A stretch of 64,000 bases of DNA, from positions 186,001 through 250,000 of the forward strand of contig NZ_WKJJ01000003.1 of NCBI RefSeq assembly GCF_009674485.1. The letters are read 5' to 3'. Under the pieces are notes generated by a model. That model was not told where the DNA came from, did no database searches, and saw nothing but the letters and a program-made list of their open reading frames with translations. Positions 36,604-47,800 of this stretch are shown piece after piece. This stretch comes from Pseudoduganella rivuli (lineage in GTDB: Bacteria > Pseudomonadota > Gammaproteobacteria > Burkholderiales > Burkholderiaceae_D). The position numbers and the translations under genes were made by a program. Positions within the stretch are counted from its first letter, which is position 1, and each line of letters starts with the position of its first letter.

Positions 36604-39360
36604 TTACTCCACAAACACGACCGCGGTCCGCGCCGGCACCGTGAATTTGCCGCTGGCCGCGTCATAGCGTGCTTCTTTCGCGCGCGCGTCTGCCGCGCCG
36701 TGCGCCGCCTGCACCGGATGCAGCTTGTAGCGCTTGCCTTTCTCCGATTCCGCGACGACCGACTGCTCGACCTTATCCACGTTGATCAGGTAAGTGACAG
36801 TCTTGAAGCCCGCCCCCGGGTACCCGGCGCCATCGATACGCGCGGCTATGACGGTCGGCACCTGGGATGAACCCGTATTGAAGAAGTGCAGGCGCTGCCT
36901 GATGTCGCTTGCCGTGCGCATGCGGAACAGCGACGAGCCGGAGCGGATCTTCAGCAAGTCGCGGAACGCGTCGCGGGAAAATGCGATGTCGGCCGGCGTG
37001 GGCTTGATGGCGGCATTGGCCAGCACGGGTTTCAGCAGCGCATAGTCCTTGCCATTGTCTTCCTGCGGCGGCAAGCCAGTGCCGAAGTAATTGTCCTGGT
37101 AGGACCAGTCCAGCCGGTTGAACCAGTCGCCCGATTCGAAGCTGTTGCGGTCGAGCGACTTCGAACGCAGGATATCCTGGCCGGCATGGAAGTACGCCAC
37201 GCCCTGGCTGAAGGCATTGATGGCGGCGCCCAGCACCTGCACGCGGGCGCGCTCAAGGCTGGTGGTGGCCAAGGGCAGCTTGAGGGCGTTGGCGTCGTAC
37301 AGGGTCTGGTTGTCGTGGTTTTCCACGTAGTTGACCACTTCGGACGGTTCGCTGGCATAGCCGGCAGGCTGGCCCGCGTAATCGATGGCTTGCAATTCCG
37401 TGGCCTGGTCCTTGTAGGTCGTCAGCGGATAGCTGCGCAGGGTGCCGGCCAGGCCCACGCGCACCAGGTCGGCGGCGCGCAACAGATCTTCTTTCGGACG
37501 CTGCGGCGCTTGCGCATTCGGGTCATACACCAGGCCATTGATATAGCCCTGGCGCGCAAACATGTCCTTGCCGGAATCGCCCGCGCCGCCGCCCCGCACC
37601 GCGTCGCGGCCACGGTCGCTGAAGGTGCCGATGGCGCTGCCGTTCAGCGACAGTTGCGACGCCTGCACGAAGCGCTTGCCGTTTTCCACTTCGCCAAAGT
37701 TCCAGCCTTCGCCGATCAAATGCACGTGGCGGCCCGCCGCCTTGTCGACGCGCGCCTGCAGCGCTTCCATCGCGGCGCGCGGCTGGTGGCCCATCAGGTC
37801 GAAGCGGAACGAATCGATCTTGTAATGGCGCGTCCATAGCGCCGTCGAATCGATCATCAGCTTGGCCATCATGCGGTTTTCCGTCGCCGTGTTGAAGCAG
37901 CACGTCGACGATTCGATGGCGCCCTTGTCGCTCAAGCGGTGGTAATAGCCGGGCACGATGCGATCCAGCACCGATTGCGCATCCTGGCCGGCGCGGTACG
38001 TGTGGTTGTACACGACGTCCATGCCGACGCGCAGGCCGGTCTTGTGCAGCGCCATCACCATCTGGCGGAATTCCACAATACGGCGCGCGCCGTCGGCGGC
38101 GTCGGTCGCATAGCTGCCTTCCGGGGCGCTGTAATGGAACGGGTCGTAGCCCCAGTTGTAGCAATCCGTATGGCGGGTCTTGCCGACCAGCGCCTGCTGG
38201 CTGTCGCTGTCAGCCGCATTGCCCTTCAATGCGGACGGTTGCGGCATGGCGCAGCCTTTTTCCGGCACGGAACCGATGTCGTACACGGGCAGAAAATGGA
38301 TGTCCGTCATGCCGGCCTGGCTCAATGCCGCCAGGTGCTTCATGCCGTTCGAGCGGGTTTCCGTGAACGCCGTGTACTTGCCCCGGTTGGCCGCGCTGAC
38401 GGTGGCGTCGCTGATGGAGAAATCGCGCACGTGCAATTCATAGACCGTCAGGTCGGTGGGCGCGGCGACTTTCTTCGGCGCCGGTGCCTTGTCCCAGCCG
38501 GCCGGTTTCAGCCTGGGCGAATCCAGGTCGGCAATGTAGCTGCGCTGCGAATCCGTGGTGAGGCTGACGGAATAAGGGTCGGTGACGAGGTTGCGCACCA
38601 GTCCCGCATTCGGCACGTTCACGTCCACCACGTACTTGTAGTATTTGCCGGACAAGTCGGCGTGGCGGCTGGCGCTCCACACGCCGGTGGCCGCATCGAA
38701 GCGCATCGGCTCGATGGCGGCCGCCCTGGCGTAACCGTTGTCATAGGTGCAGACCGCCACGTTGTGTGCGGTGGGGGCCCACAGCTTGAAACGGGTCGCA
38801 CCGCGCGCGGGAGACGCGCCCAGGTCCATGACGCTTTCCGCGGCCGCATACAAGTCGTCCAGCGCGCCCGCCGCCTGCAACGTGGTGGCGTCAATCACCG
38901 TGCCGTCCGGACCTTGCTGCACCAGCACCAGTTGCTGCTTCAGCAGGTCGGCGACGGGGGCGCCGGCAGGCAGCGACAGGACCGCGCCATCGGCCACATA
39001 CTTGAAGCGCTGCGCCACGTCCGCTTTGACGGCGCCGGTATGGCGCTCCAGCGCCACGGAACCGTCCGCGCCGGATACCTTGCCGCCGGCGGGGGCGTTG
39101 ATGGCGCCCGCCACCGAGTGATACAGCTTGTAGGTGGCGGCAGTGTCCGCGCCCGGCCATTTCAACAGCTTGCGGTCCAGCCAGATGGCGCGCGCGTCAT
39201 AGTTGGCGGCGGCCGCCTGCAGGACGGTCTGGTGCGGCGCGTCGCAGGCTGATAACGGGATGGCTTGCTGCGCCTGCGCACCAAAGGCGGACAGCACCAG
39301 CGCGGCGCCCAGCGAGAGGCGGATAATGGGGACGGTCTCGCGCTGCGGGGTGACGGGCAT
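36604..39360 (-). CDS. pulA: Pullulanase-type alpha-1,6-glucosidase
   Basis: 918 residues from the ATG at 39360, with AAGGAG seven bases upstream. The signal peptide ends at FGAQA. N-terminal beta domains include a CBM48-type module (ATRFKLWAPTAHNVAVCTYD). The GH13 barrel has region I GMDVVYNHT, nucleophile Asp in SFRFDLMGH, acid/base Glu in LIGEGWNFG and VENHDNQT. It cleaves alpha-1,6 branch points of pullulan and amylopectin. The C-terminal beta domain ends in AVVFVE. Two HexR-like dyads lie upstream, one 12-28 bases before the ATG. The control region is shared with the divergent second TonB receptor. Confidence 0.93.
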   Translation of the reverse strand: MPVTPQRETVPIIRLSLGAALVLSAFGAQAQQAIPLSACDAPHQTVLQAAAANYDARAIWLDRKLLKWPGADTAATYKLYHSVAGAINAPAGGKVSGADGSVALERHTGAVKADVAQRFKYVADGAVLSLPAGAPVADLLKQQLVLVQQGPDGTVIDATTLQAAGALDDLYAAAESVMDLGASPARGATRFKLWAPTAHNVAVCTYDNGYARAAAIEPMRFDAATGVWSASRHADLSGKYYKYVVDVNVPNAGLVRNLVTDPYSVSLTTDSQRSYIADLDSPRLKPAGWDKAPAPKKVAAPTDLTVYELHVRDFSISDATVSAANRGKYTAFTETRSNGMKHLAALSQAGMTDIHFLPVYDIGSVPEKGCAMPQPSALKGNAADSDSQQALVGKTRHTDCYNWGYDPFHYSAPEGSYATDAADGARRIVEFRQMVMALHKTGLRVGMDVVYNHTYRAGQDAQSVLDRIVPGYYHRLSDKGAIESSTCCFNTATENRMMAKLMIDSTALWTRHYKIDSFRFDLMGHQPRAAMEALQARVDKAAGRHVHLIGEGWNFGEVENGKRFVQASQLSLNGSAIGTFSDRGRDAVRGGGAGDSGKDMFARQGYINGLVYDPNAQAPQRPKEDLLRAADLVRVGLAGTLRSYPLTTYKDQATELQAIDYAGQPAGYASEPSEVVNYVENHDNQTLYDANALKLPLATTSLERARVQVLGAAINAFSQGVAYFHAGQDILRSKSLDRNSFESGDWFNRLDWSYQDNYFGTGLPPQEDNGKDYALLKPVLANAAIKPTPADIAFSRDAFRDLLKIRSGSSLFRMRTASDIRQRLHFFNTGSSQVPTVIAARIDGAGYPGAGFKTVTYLINVDKVEQSVVAESEKGKRYKLHPVQAAHGAADARAKEARYDAASGKFTVPARTAVVFVE

Positions 39361-39371
39361 GGGTGTCTCCT

Positions 39372-39388
39372 TGGTAGTATTGCTACAG
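39372..39388. promoter_or_regulatory. HexR-like operator (TGGTA-N7-TACAG)
   Basis: The core GTAG-TATTG-CTAC is a perfect dyad. Its centre is 20 bases upstream of the pullulanase start, the same distance as the site upstream of the GH13-esterase gene. Confidence 0.6.
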
Positions 39389-39435
39389 AATATAGGGAAG
39401 TCATGGGGAATTATCCCATCATAGTAATGCAATTG

Positions 39436-39452
39436 GTGTAGCTTTACTACTT
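39436..39452. promoter_or_regulatory. HexR-like operator (GTGTA-N7-TACTT)
   Basis: The core GTAG-CTTTA-CTAC is a perfect dyad, 64 bases from the site at 39372. It lies between the pullulanase gene and the divergent TonB receptor. Confidence 0.57.
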
Positions 39453-39581
39453 ATTGAGTAAGTCAGCAAGATATTCCACCGCAGCCATGCGGCGCAGTAA
39501 AATATTCGAGCTTGCCCGCGCGCAAGCTGGCGTCTGCCAGCGCGGTCTTGCCGGTTTGCGACCCTTCCAGGGAGGTCCATC

Positions 39582-41819
39582 ATGACTGCATGGCCCAGAC
39601 TGTCCATGGCCGGCGCACTGATTTTTTGCGCCCCGGCCCACGCGCAAATGGCGGCGGAACAGCCGCCGGCTTCCGGTGACCCGCTGGAAACCGTCATCAT
39701 TACCGCTGAACGCCGCAGCACCGCGCTCGACGCCACGCCGGCAGCCATTTCAGCGTTCGATGGCGCCAGGCTGGCCGGGCAGGGCGCCAACAGCCTGGCG
39801 GACGTGCTCAACCTGGCGCCCAATACCGCGTTTTCCGCGCAAAGCTCGACGCAAATCTTCATTCGCGGCATCGGCGATGTGTTCCTGCTGGCCGGCGGCG
39901 ATCCCGGTGTGGCGTTGTATGCCGATGGCGCTTATCTGTCCGACCAGACCAGCACCAACCTCGCGCTGTTCGACACGCAGCGGGTTGAAATCCTGCGCGG
40001 CCCGCAAGGCGCGCTGTATGGGCGCAATGCCACCGGCGGCGCCGTCAACTTGGTTTCCGCACCGCCGACCCAGGTGTTCGCGGCGCGCGCCGGCATCGAA
40101 GGCGGCACCTATGGCCGCAAGCAAGCCGAGGGCTACGTTTCCGGCCCGCTGGGTGGCGGCGCCACCGCAGCGCGCCTGTCGTTCCAGCTCAAGGATTTCG
40201 CCGGCTATACCAGGAACCCGCTGGCCGGCACGCCACCGGCGCCCATCGTGGCGGGTGGCCCGGTCTTCACGCCGCCCGGCCGGCTCGACGACCTGCGTTC
40301 GGCGGCACTGCGGCTGCAGACGTCATCCCGCTTTGCCGGCGGCCATCAACTGCGCCTGATCGCCGCTTATTACCACGAGCATGACAATGGCATCAGCCTG
40401 CCGATCCTGATCGACCCGCTGATGAATTCCTCGTTGCTGTTTGGCGCCTATCCCGAGACGGACCCGCGCCGCCTCGCCAGCCAGGGCTCGGTCAACCAGG
40501 TCGACGTGCGCATGCTGCAAGCGATCTACGAGCGGCCGCTGGGCGACAGTACGCTGAGCCTGACCGCGGCGTGGCGCAAGAGCGATGTGCACCACGCGTG
40601 GGATGGCGACCAGACCGCGGCGCCCAGCGCCACGCTCAGCTTTACCACGGCCAGCATCGACCGCAGCGTCGACCTGCATGCCACGTCCCGCGACGGCGCC
40701 CGCCTGCAATGGCTGGCGGGACTGACGATGCTGCATTTCAGCCAGCGGCAGGATGTTGCACTGCAAGCGCAAATCCCGCTGGGTTTTGTGGCGCCGGGCC
40801 AATCGCTGACGACAGCGCTGCCTGGCGGTTTCCGCGTCAAGCTGGGTGGTCCGATCCAGACCCGCTCGGCCGCTGTTTACGCCGATGTGCGCTATGCGCT
40901 GACGCCATCGCTGGCCCTGCTGGGCGGTGCGCGGCTGAACCGGGATACCAAGCGCGCCGACGAATACCAGGAGCTGACCGTGCCCGCGTTCGGCCTCAGC
41001 GGTGTCCAGACCGGCACGCCGCGCGATGGCTGGACCAGCCTGACCGGGAGTGCCGGCGCCGAATACCAGTTCACATCCAATACCCTCGGCTATGCGCGCC
41101 TGTCGCACGGCTTCAAATCCGGTGCGGTCAACCTCGGTGCGCTGCAAGGCAACCTGGTCAAGCCGGAAAAGGTGGTGGCGCTGGAACTGGGATGGAAGAC
41201 CCGCTTCCTGGACCGGCGCGGCGCCTTCAATATCGCCCTGTTCAGCAGTCTCTACAAGGACATGCAGGTCGCCCAGGCCAGCAGCGCCAATGTCATCCTG
41301 GCCAATGCCTCCCGCGCGAAAATCCATGGCGCCGAATTCGAGCTCCAGTTGCGCCCGGCGCCGGCCTGGCTGCTGGGCGCCACGCTGGGATTGATGGACC
41401 CGACCTACGCCGATTTCACCAATACCGATACCCGCAACGCCCCTGGCCGCGCCGTCAATGTGCGCGGCAACCAGCTGGCGCAAGTATCGCGCGCGCAACT
41501 GGGCCTGAGTGCGGAAACCACGCGCAGCGTGGGCAGCCACAAGCTGACCTTGCGCGGCGATTATGTGCGGCGCAGCAAGGTCTACTTCACTGAATTCAAT
41601 ACGCCGGACACCATGCAGTCCGGCTATGGTTTGCTCAACCTGGCAGCTTCCCTCCGGCCGGCCGGTGGCCGCTGGACGCTGTATGGCTATGTCCGCAACG
41701 CGGGCAATACGGCAGCCTATACCAGCATGCTGATCACCGGGACCAATTTGGGATCGGCCCGGCAAGTGACCTATACGCCGCCACGGTTGATTGGTATCGG
41801 CGCAACGCGTGATTTTTGA
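39582..41819 (+). CDS. TonB-dependent receptor (second, FpvA/iron-complex-like form)
   Basis: 745 residues with a signal peptide ending at APAHAQ. The TonB box (LETVIITAERR) is followed by a plug with IFIRGIG, VEILRGPQGALYGRNATGGAVNLVS, and a barrel that ends in the aromatic residue of IGATRDF. This is the general TonB-receptor form common for iron chelates, vitamins and plant compounds, and is unlike the maltodextrin-type receptor at 18197. GGAGG precedes the ATG. It shares the pullulanase control region with its HexR-like site, which would fit a carbohydrate ligand, but its own sequence does not decide this. Confidence 0.9.
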   Translation: MTAWPRLSMAGALIFCAPAHAQMAAEQPPASGDPLETVIITAERRSTALDATPAAISAFDGARLAGQGANSLADVLNLAPNTAFSAQSSTQIFIRGIGDVFLLAGGDPGVALYADGAYLSDQTSTNLALFDTQRVEILRGPQGALYGRNATGGAVNLVSAPPTQVFAARAGIEGGTYGRKQAEGYVSGPLGGGATAARLSFQLKDFAGYTRNPLAGTPPAPIVAGGPVFTPPGRLDDLRSAALRLQTSSRFAGGHQLRLIAAYYHEHDNGISLPILIDPLMNSSLLFGAYPETDPRRLASQGSVNQVDVRMLQAIYERPLGDSTLSLTAAWRKSDVHHAWDGDQTAAPSATLSFTTASIDRSVDLHATSRDGARLQWLAGLTMLHFSQRQDVALQAQIPLGFVAPGQSLTTALPGGFRVKLGGPIQTRSAAVYADVRYALTPSLALLGGARLNRDTKRADEYQELTVPAFGLSGVQTGTPRDGWTSLTGSAGAEYQFTSNTLGYARLSHGFKSGAVNLGALQGNLVKPEKVVALELGWKTRFLDRRGAFNIALFSSLYKDMQVAQASSANVILANASRAKIHGAEFELQLRPAPAWLLGATLGLMDPTYADFTNTDTRNAPGRAVNVRGNQLAQVSRAQLGLSAETTRSVGSHKLTLRGDYVRRSKVYFTEFNTPDTMQSGYGLLNLAASLRPAGGRWTLYGYVRNAGNTAAYTSMLITGTNLGSARQVTYTPPRLIGIGATRDF

Positions 41820-41896
41820 CCGGCAAAGATTGGTGTTACTAGCAAATTGACCGGCAGGCAAGACTGCATTATTGTAAGCCAGGGCCGGGAGAAGCC

Positions 41897-44800
41897 ATGG
41901 TCGTTACCCATCAATCAATATTGACGCTGGATGCGCTGCAAAGCGCAGGCAACCCGCTGCCCCTGGCTGACTGCCTGCGCATCGCCGGCGAACTGGTGCA
42001 GGCGCTGGCCGGCCTGCACGCGGCACAGCTGGTCCACCGCGATATCCGGCCCGCCAATATTGTCATCAGCCAGTCGCGCGACACCCTGCGCCTTGCCGAC
42101 CTCGGCCCGGCCGCGGCAAGCGACACGGCCGCACCCGGCGACTGGGCCTATGTATCGCCCGAGCAGACCGGGCGCATGAACCGCCCGGCCGATTACCGCA
42201 GCGACTTCTATTCGCTGGGCATGACGCTGTACCGCATGCTGACCGGGCACTTGCCGTTCCAGGGCAGCGATCCGCTGGAATGGACGCACTGCCATATCGC
42301 GCGCAGCGCGCCGCCGCCCGGCGCGGTGGCCGACATTCCGGAAGCGGTGTCCGGTATCGTGATGAAATTGCTGGCCAAGCTGCCGGAAGACCGGTACCAG
42401 AGTGCGCGCGGACTGAAGGCCGATCTCGACCGCTGCCTGGCGCAATGGCAAGCCGAAGACCGTATCGATCCTTTCATGCCGGGCGCCGACGACTCGCCCG
42501 ACCGCTTCCAGATCCCGCACAAGCTGTATGGACGCAGCGTGGAACGCGCGGCCCTGCTGGACGCCTTCGGCGAAATGGCCTCCAGCGGCAACGCCATGCT
42601 GGTGATGGTGTCGGGCTATTCCGGCATCGGCAAATCGTCGCTGGTGCATGAATTGCACGAACCTATCGTGCGCGAACGCGGCTATTTTATTTCCGGTAAA
42701 TTCGACCAGTTGATGCGCGACGTGCCGTACGCCACGCTGACGCAGGCGTTCCGCGACCTGATCCAGCAATTGCTGGCGGAGAGCGAAGCGAGGGTTGCCG
42801 ACTGGCGCCAGCAAATCCAGGCCGCCGTGGGCGAGCATGGCCAATTGATCGTCGATGTGCTGCCCCAGGTCGAATTGATCATCGGCCAGCAGGCGCCAGT
42901 GCCAGCGCTGCCGCCGGCGCAGGCGCAAAACCGCTTCCGCCAGGTATTCCAGCGTTTTGTCTCTGTCTTCACCCACCACCAGACGCCGCTGGCGCTGTTT
43001 CTCGACGATATGCAATGGGCCGATGCGGCCAGCCTGCAATTCCTCGAACACTTGCTGCCGCACGCGAACGCGGGCCGGCTGTTGCTGATCGCCGCGTACC
43101 GCGACAACGAAACCGGCGCCGCCCATCCGTTGATGGCGGCGCGCGAAGCGGTGCGTGCCGGCGGTACGCCGGTGATCGATATTGAACTGGCGCCGCTGTC
43201 GGTGTCCGACCTGAACCAGCTGGTGGTGGACACGCTGCATGCGCCGGCGCACGCTTGCCTGCCGCTCACGCGCGCGATCTTCGAACGCACCGAAGGCAAC
43301 CCTTTCTTCTTCACGCAATTCCTCAGCACGCTGCACAAGGATGGCCTGTTGCGGCGCGACACCGCACGCGGCATCTGGTGCTGGGACGCCGAGCAAATCC
43401 GCAGCAGGAATTTCGCCGACAACGTGGCCGACCTGATGTCTGGCAAGCTGCGCCGCTTGCCCGGGCCGGTACAGGGCGTGTTACGGCTGGCCGCCAGCCT
43501 GGGGAACAAGTTCAACTTGCACCTGCTCGCGCTGGCAGGCGGCTGGTCCGATGAGGAAACCCGGCAGCACCTGGAGGCGGCGGCTGGCGAAGACTTGATC
43601 GTGCTGTCTGGCGACAGCGGCAAATTCCTGCATGACCGCATCCAGCAGGCGGCCTACGCGCTGATCCCGCCGCACCAGCATGCCGGGGTGCATCTGCGCA
43701 TCGGCCGCATGCTGGCCGCGCAACTGCTCTCCGGCGAGTCCGCCCCGCAACTGTTCGACGTGGTGAACCAGTACAACCAGGGCGCCGCCTTGCTGGCCGG
43801 CCGCGATGAAAAATCGCAGGTGGCCGAACTCAACCTGCGCGCCGGTCGCAAGGCCAAGGCGTCCGTGGCGTATGCATCGGCCTGCATCTACCTGGCGGCG
43901 GGCATGGCCTTGCTCGATGAAGACGACTGGGACAGGCAACACGACCTGGTGTTCAGCCTGTGGCAAGAACGTGCGGAATGCGAATTCCATAGTGGTGGCC
44001 TGGCGCTGGCGGGCCAACTGATTGCCACGCTGATGGAACGCGCACAGAGCAAGGCTGAACTGGCTGCCGTGTACGGCCAGAAGACCCGGTTGCACGTCAT
44101 GCAATCGGAATGCGAGCAAGCCGTCGACAGTGCATTGGCCGGCTTGCGCCTGTACGGCATCGACCTGCCCGCGCATCCCGATGCCGGACAAGTCGAGGCC
44201 GAGTACGGACAAGTGTGGCGCAACCTGGGAACGTGGCAAATCGAGGACATCCGCAACCTGCCGCCCATGCAGGAGCCGGAACGGCAAGCCAGCATGGACA
44301 TGCTGGTGTCGTTGATCGCCCCGGCATCCTTCACGGACTTTTCCCTGGCCAGCCTGGTCGTTTACCGCATGGTGAACCTGAGCCTGCTTCACGGTAACAG
44401 CAATGCGTCGTCCTACGCGTACGCGTTCTTTGGCTTTCTGCTGGGCCCGGTATTCCACCGCTATGCGGACGGTTACCGGTTCAGCAAGGCCGCGGGCGAG
44501 TTGACCGAGCGCTACACGGCGGCAACCAACAAGGCGGAATTGCATTTGCTGACGATTGCCAATGCGATGTGGACCCAGCCGCTGGGCGCCGTCATCGACC
44601 GCTTGCGCGCGGTCTTCCATGTCGGCCGTGAAACCGGCGACATTTTCACGGCCTGCAATAACTGGGTCTTGCTGATCGGTGCGCAACTGTTGCAGGGCAT
44701 CCCGCTCGATACCGTCTGGCGTGAAACCGAAAGAGGCCTCGACTATGTAAGCAAGGCCAAATACCAGGATGACGTAAACGTCATCACCAGCCAGCAGCGC

Positions 44801-47800
44801 TTTATCGCCACCATGCTGGGCCGTACCGCACATTTTTCAACCTTCAGCGACAGCGCACCGGACGGTTTTGACGAGGCCGCCTTTGAAGCACGGCTGCAGG
44901 CGGACAAGACTGCGCAGCCGGTATGCCGCCACTTGCTGTTCAAGATGCAGGCGCGCTACCTGTCGGGTGACTTCGCCGATGCGCTGGCGGCGCTGGCGGC
45001 GCTGCGCCCGCAGTTGTGGGCCCTGTCCAACTTGCCGGACCTGGTGCTGGAATACCACTACTATGCGGTGCTGATCCTGGCCGCCGTCCTGGACGCCGGC
45101 GCCGCGGATGGGCAGCATCGCACATTGCTGGACGGCCACCTGGCGCCATTGCGCGAATGGGCCGAGCACTGTGCGCCTGCGTTTGCCGACAAATACGCGC
45201 TGGCGGCGGCCGAAGCCGCGCGCCTCGACGGGCGCGACAGCGACGCCATGGTCTTGTATGAGCAAGCCATCCAGTCAGCGGAGCGCCACGGTTTTGCCCA
45301 GTTCGAAGGCGTGGCGCACGAAGCGGCGGCGCGCTACTACCTGGCGCGCGGCACCGCCAGCGCGGCGCGGGCGCACCTGTGCGCGGCATGCGATTGCTTT
45401 GGCCGCTGGGGCGCCGACGGCAAAGTCCGGCAATTGCTGGCGCGCTACCCGCAGTTGCAGGGGCAATGGGCGGCGCCGGCTACGGCCGGCGGCATGGTGC
45501 AGCTCGACGCGCTGTCGGTCGCCAAGGCGTCGCAGGCGATCTCCGGCGCGATCCTGCTCGACGAGCTGATCGATACGCTGATGCGCATCATGCTGGAAAG
45601 CGCCGGTGCGCAGACCGGCGCGCTGCTGCTGGAACGCGGCGGCGTCCTGGTACTGGCGGCGCAAGCCGGCCTGACGAACCAGGCGGCCGAAGTGCGCCTG
45701 CACCTGGACCATGCAGTACCGGCATGGAGCGGACCCGAAACCATCGTCAACTATGTCCGGCGCAGCCGTGCGCCGGTGCTGCTGGCCGACTCCTCCGGGC
45801 CGCACCCGTTTTCCGCCGATCCTTACCTGCGCAGCCAGCGTCCCAAGTCCATCCTGTGCATCCCGATCGTCCGGCAAGCCCGGCTGGTTGGCGTGCTGTA
45901 CCTGGAAAACACGTTGGCCACCCAGGTATTCACGCCGGAACGCGTGACCGTGCTCGAACTGCTGGCCTCGCAGGCCGCCATTTCCCTGGAAAATGCCTTG
46001 CTGTATGCCGACCTGCAGCAGGAAAATGCCTCGCGCAAGCGGGTCGAAGCGGCATTGCGCGAGCGGGAAGCGCGCATCCGCCGGCTGGTGGAATCGAATA
46101 TCATCGGCGTGTTTTTCTGGGACTTACAAGGCGGCATCAATGACGCCAACGACGCTTTCCTGCACTTGACCGGCTATGGCCGCGACGAACTGGCGTCCGG
46201 CAGCCTGCGCTGGAATGACTTTACCCCGCCCGAATATGCGGCGGCCGATGCGCGGGCGCGGGAAGAGGTGGCGCGGACCGGCAAGCTGCTGCCGTATGAA
46301 AAGGAATTCGTCCGCAAGGATGGCGGCCGGGTGCCGGTCCTGGTGGGCGGCGCGCTGCTGGAAGGCTCGGCCGACCACGGCGTCGGCTTCGTGCTGGACC
46401 TGTCCGAACGCAAACAGGCGGAGATCGAGCGCAGCGCGCGCCTGGCGGCCGATGCGGCCAACCGCGCCAAGAGTGCGTTCCTGGCGAATATGAGCCATGA
46501 ATTGCGCACGCCCCTGAACGGCATCCTCGGTTATGCGCAAATCCTGCTGCGCGAGCGCGACGCCAGCGACAGCCGGAAGACGGCGCTGACCGTGATCCAG
46601 CACAGCGGCGAGCATTTGCTCAACCTGATCAACGATATCCTGGATTTCGCCAAGATCGAAGCCAACAAGCTGGAACTGTACATTGCGCCGGTGCGGCTGG
46701 CCGAATTCCTCGATGTCGTCAGCGAGATCGTGGCGGTCAAGGCATCGCAAAAAGGACTGGAATTCATCAGCGCATTCGGCCCGGACTTGCCGGCAGCCAT
46801 ACAAACCGATGAAAAGCGCTTGCGCCAGGTCTTGCTCAACCTGCTGTCGAACGCCATCAAGTTCACCGATCATGGCCAGGTGGTGCTGCACGTGCGCCGT
46901 GTCGCGCCGGCGCGCCTGCGCTTCGAGGTACGCGACACCGGTGTCGGCATCGCCGAGCCGGAGCGGGAAAAAATCTTCCAGCCGTTCGAGCAGGCGGGCG
47001 ACCAGCAAAGCCGGCAGGGCGGCACCGGCCTGGGCCTGGCGATCAGCAGCCAGTTCGTGCACATGCTGGGCGGCGAGCTGCAAGTGGACAGCGTGCCGGG
47101 CCAGGGCAGCACGTTCTGGTTCGACATGGACGCGGCAATGCCGGAGAGCACGGAGGCGCCGCGCCAGGCCCATGCCGTCCAAGGCTACCAGGGGCCGCGC
47201 AAGTCCATCCTGGTGGTGGACGATGTGGGCGAAAACCGCATGGTGCTGCGCGATATGCTCGGCCCGCTGGGCTTCACGGTGCATGAAGCGGCCAATGGCG
47301 CCGAGGGGCTGGCGCAAGTGCAGGCCGTGCAGCCGGACCTGGTGCTGATGGACGTGGTGATGCCTGGCGTGGACGGACTGGCCGCGATGCGCTGGCTGCG
47401 CCAGTCGCCGGCGTTTGGCGCGCTGCCCATCATTGCGGTGTCCGCCAGCGCGGGAGATCACCATGCCGCCGACAGCCTGGCCGCCGGCGCACAGGCGTTC
47501 CTGCCGAAGCCCGTCAAATTGGACCGCTTGCTGGAGCAGGTCGGCGCGCTGCTCGGGCTGGCCTGGACTTATGATGCGGCGGACACGCCAGCCACGGCGG
47601 CGCCGCGGGCCGATGCGCCGCTGCTGGCGCCGCCGCCGGACGAAATGGCGGTCCTGCACCAGCTCGCACGGCAGGGCAACATGCGCAACATCATGCAGCG
47701 TGCCGACTACCTGTCCGCACTGGACGAACGCTACCGGCCCTTCGCCGACCAGTTGACCCAGCTGGCCAAGGGATACCGGTCCAGGGCCATCCTCGAGCTG

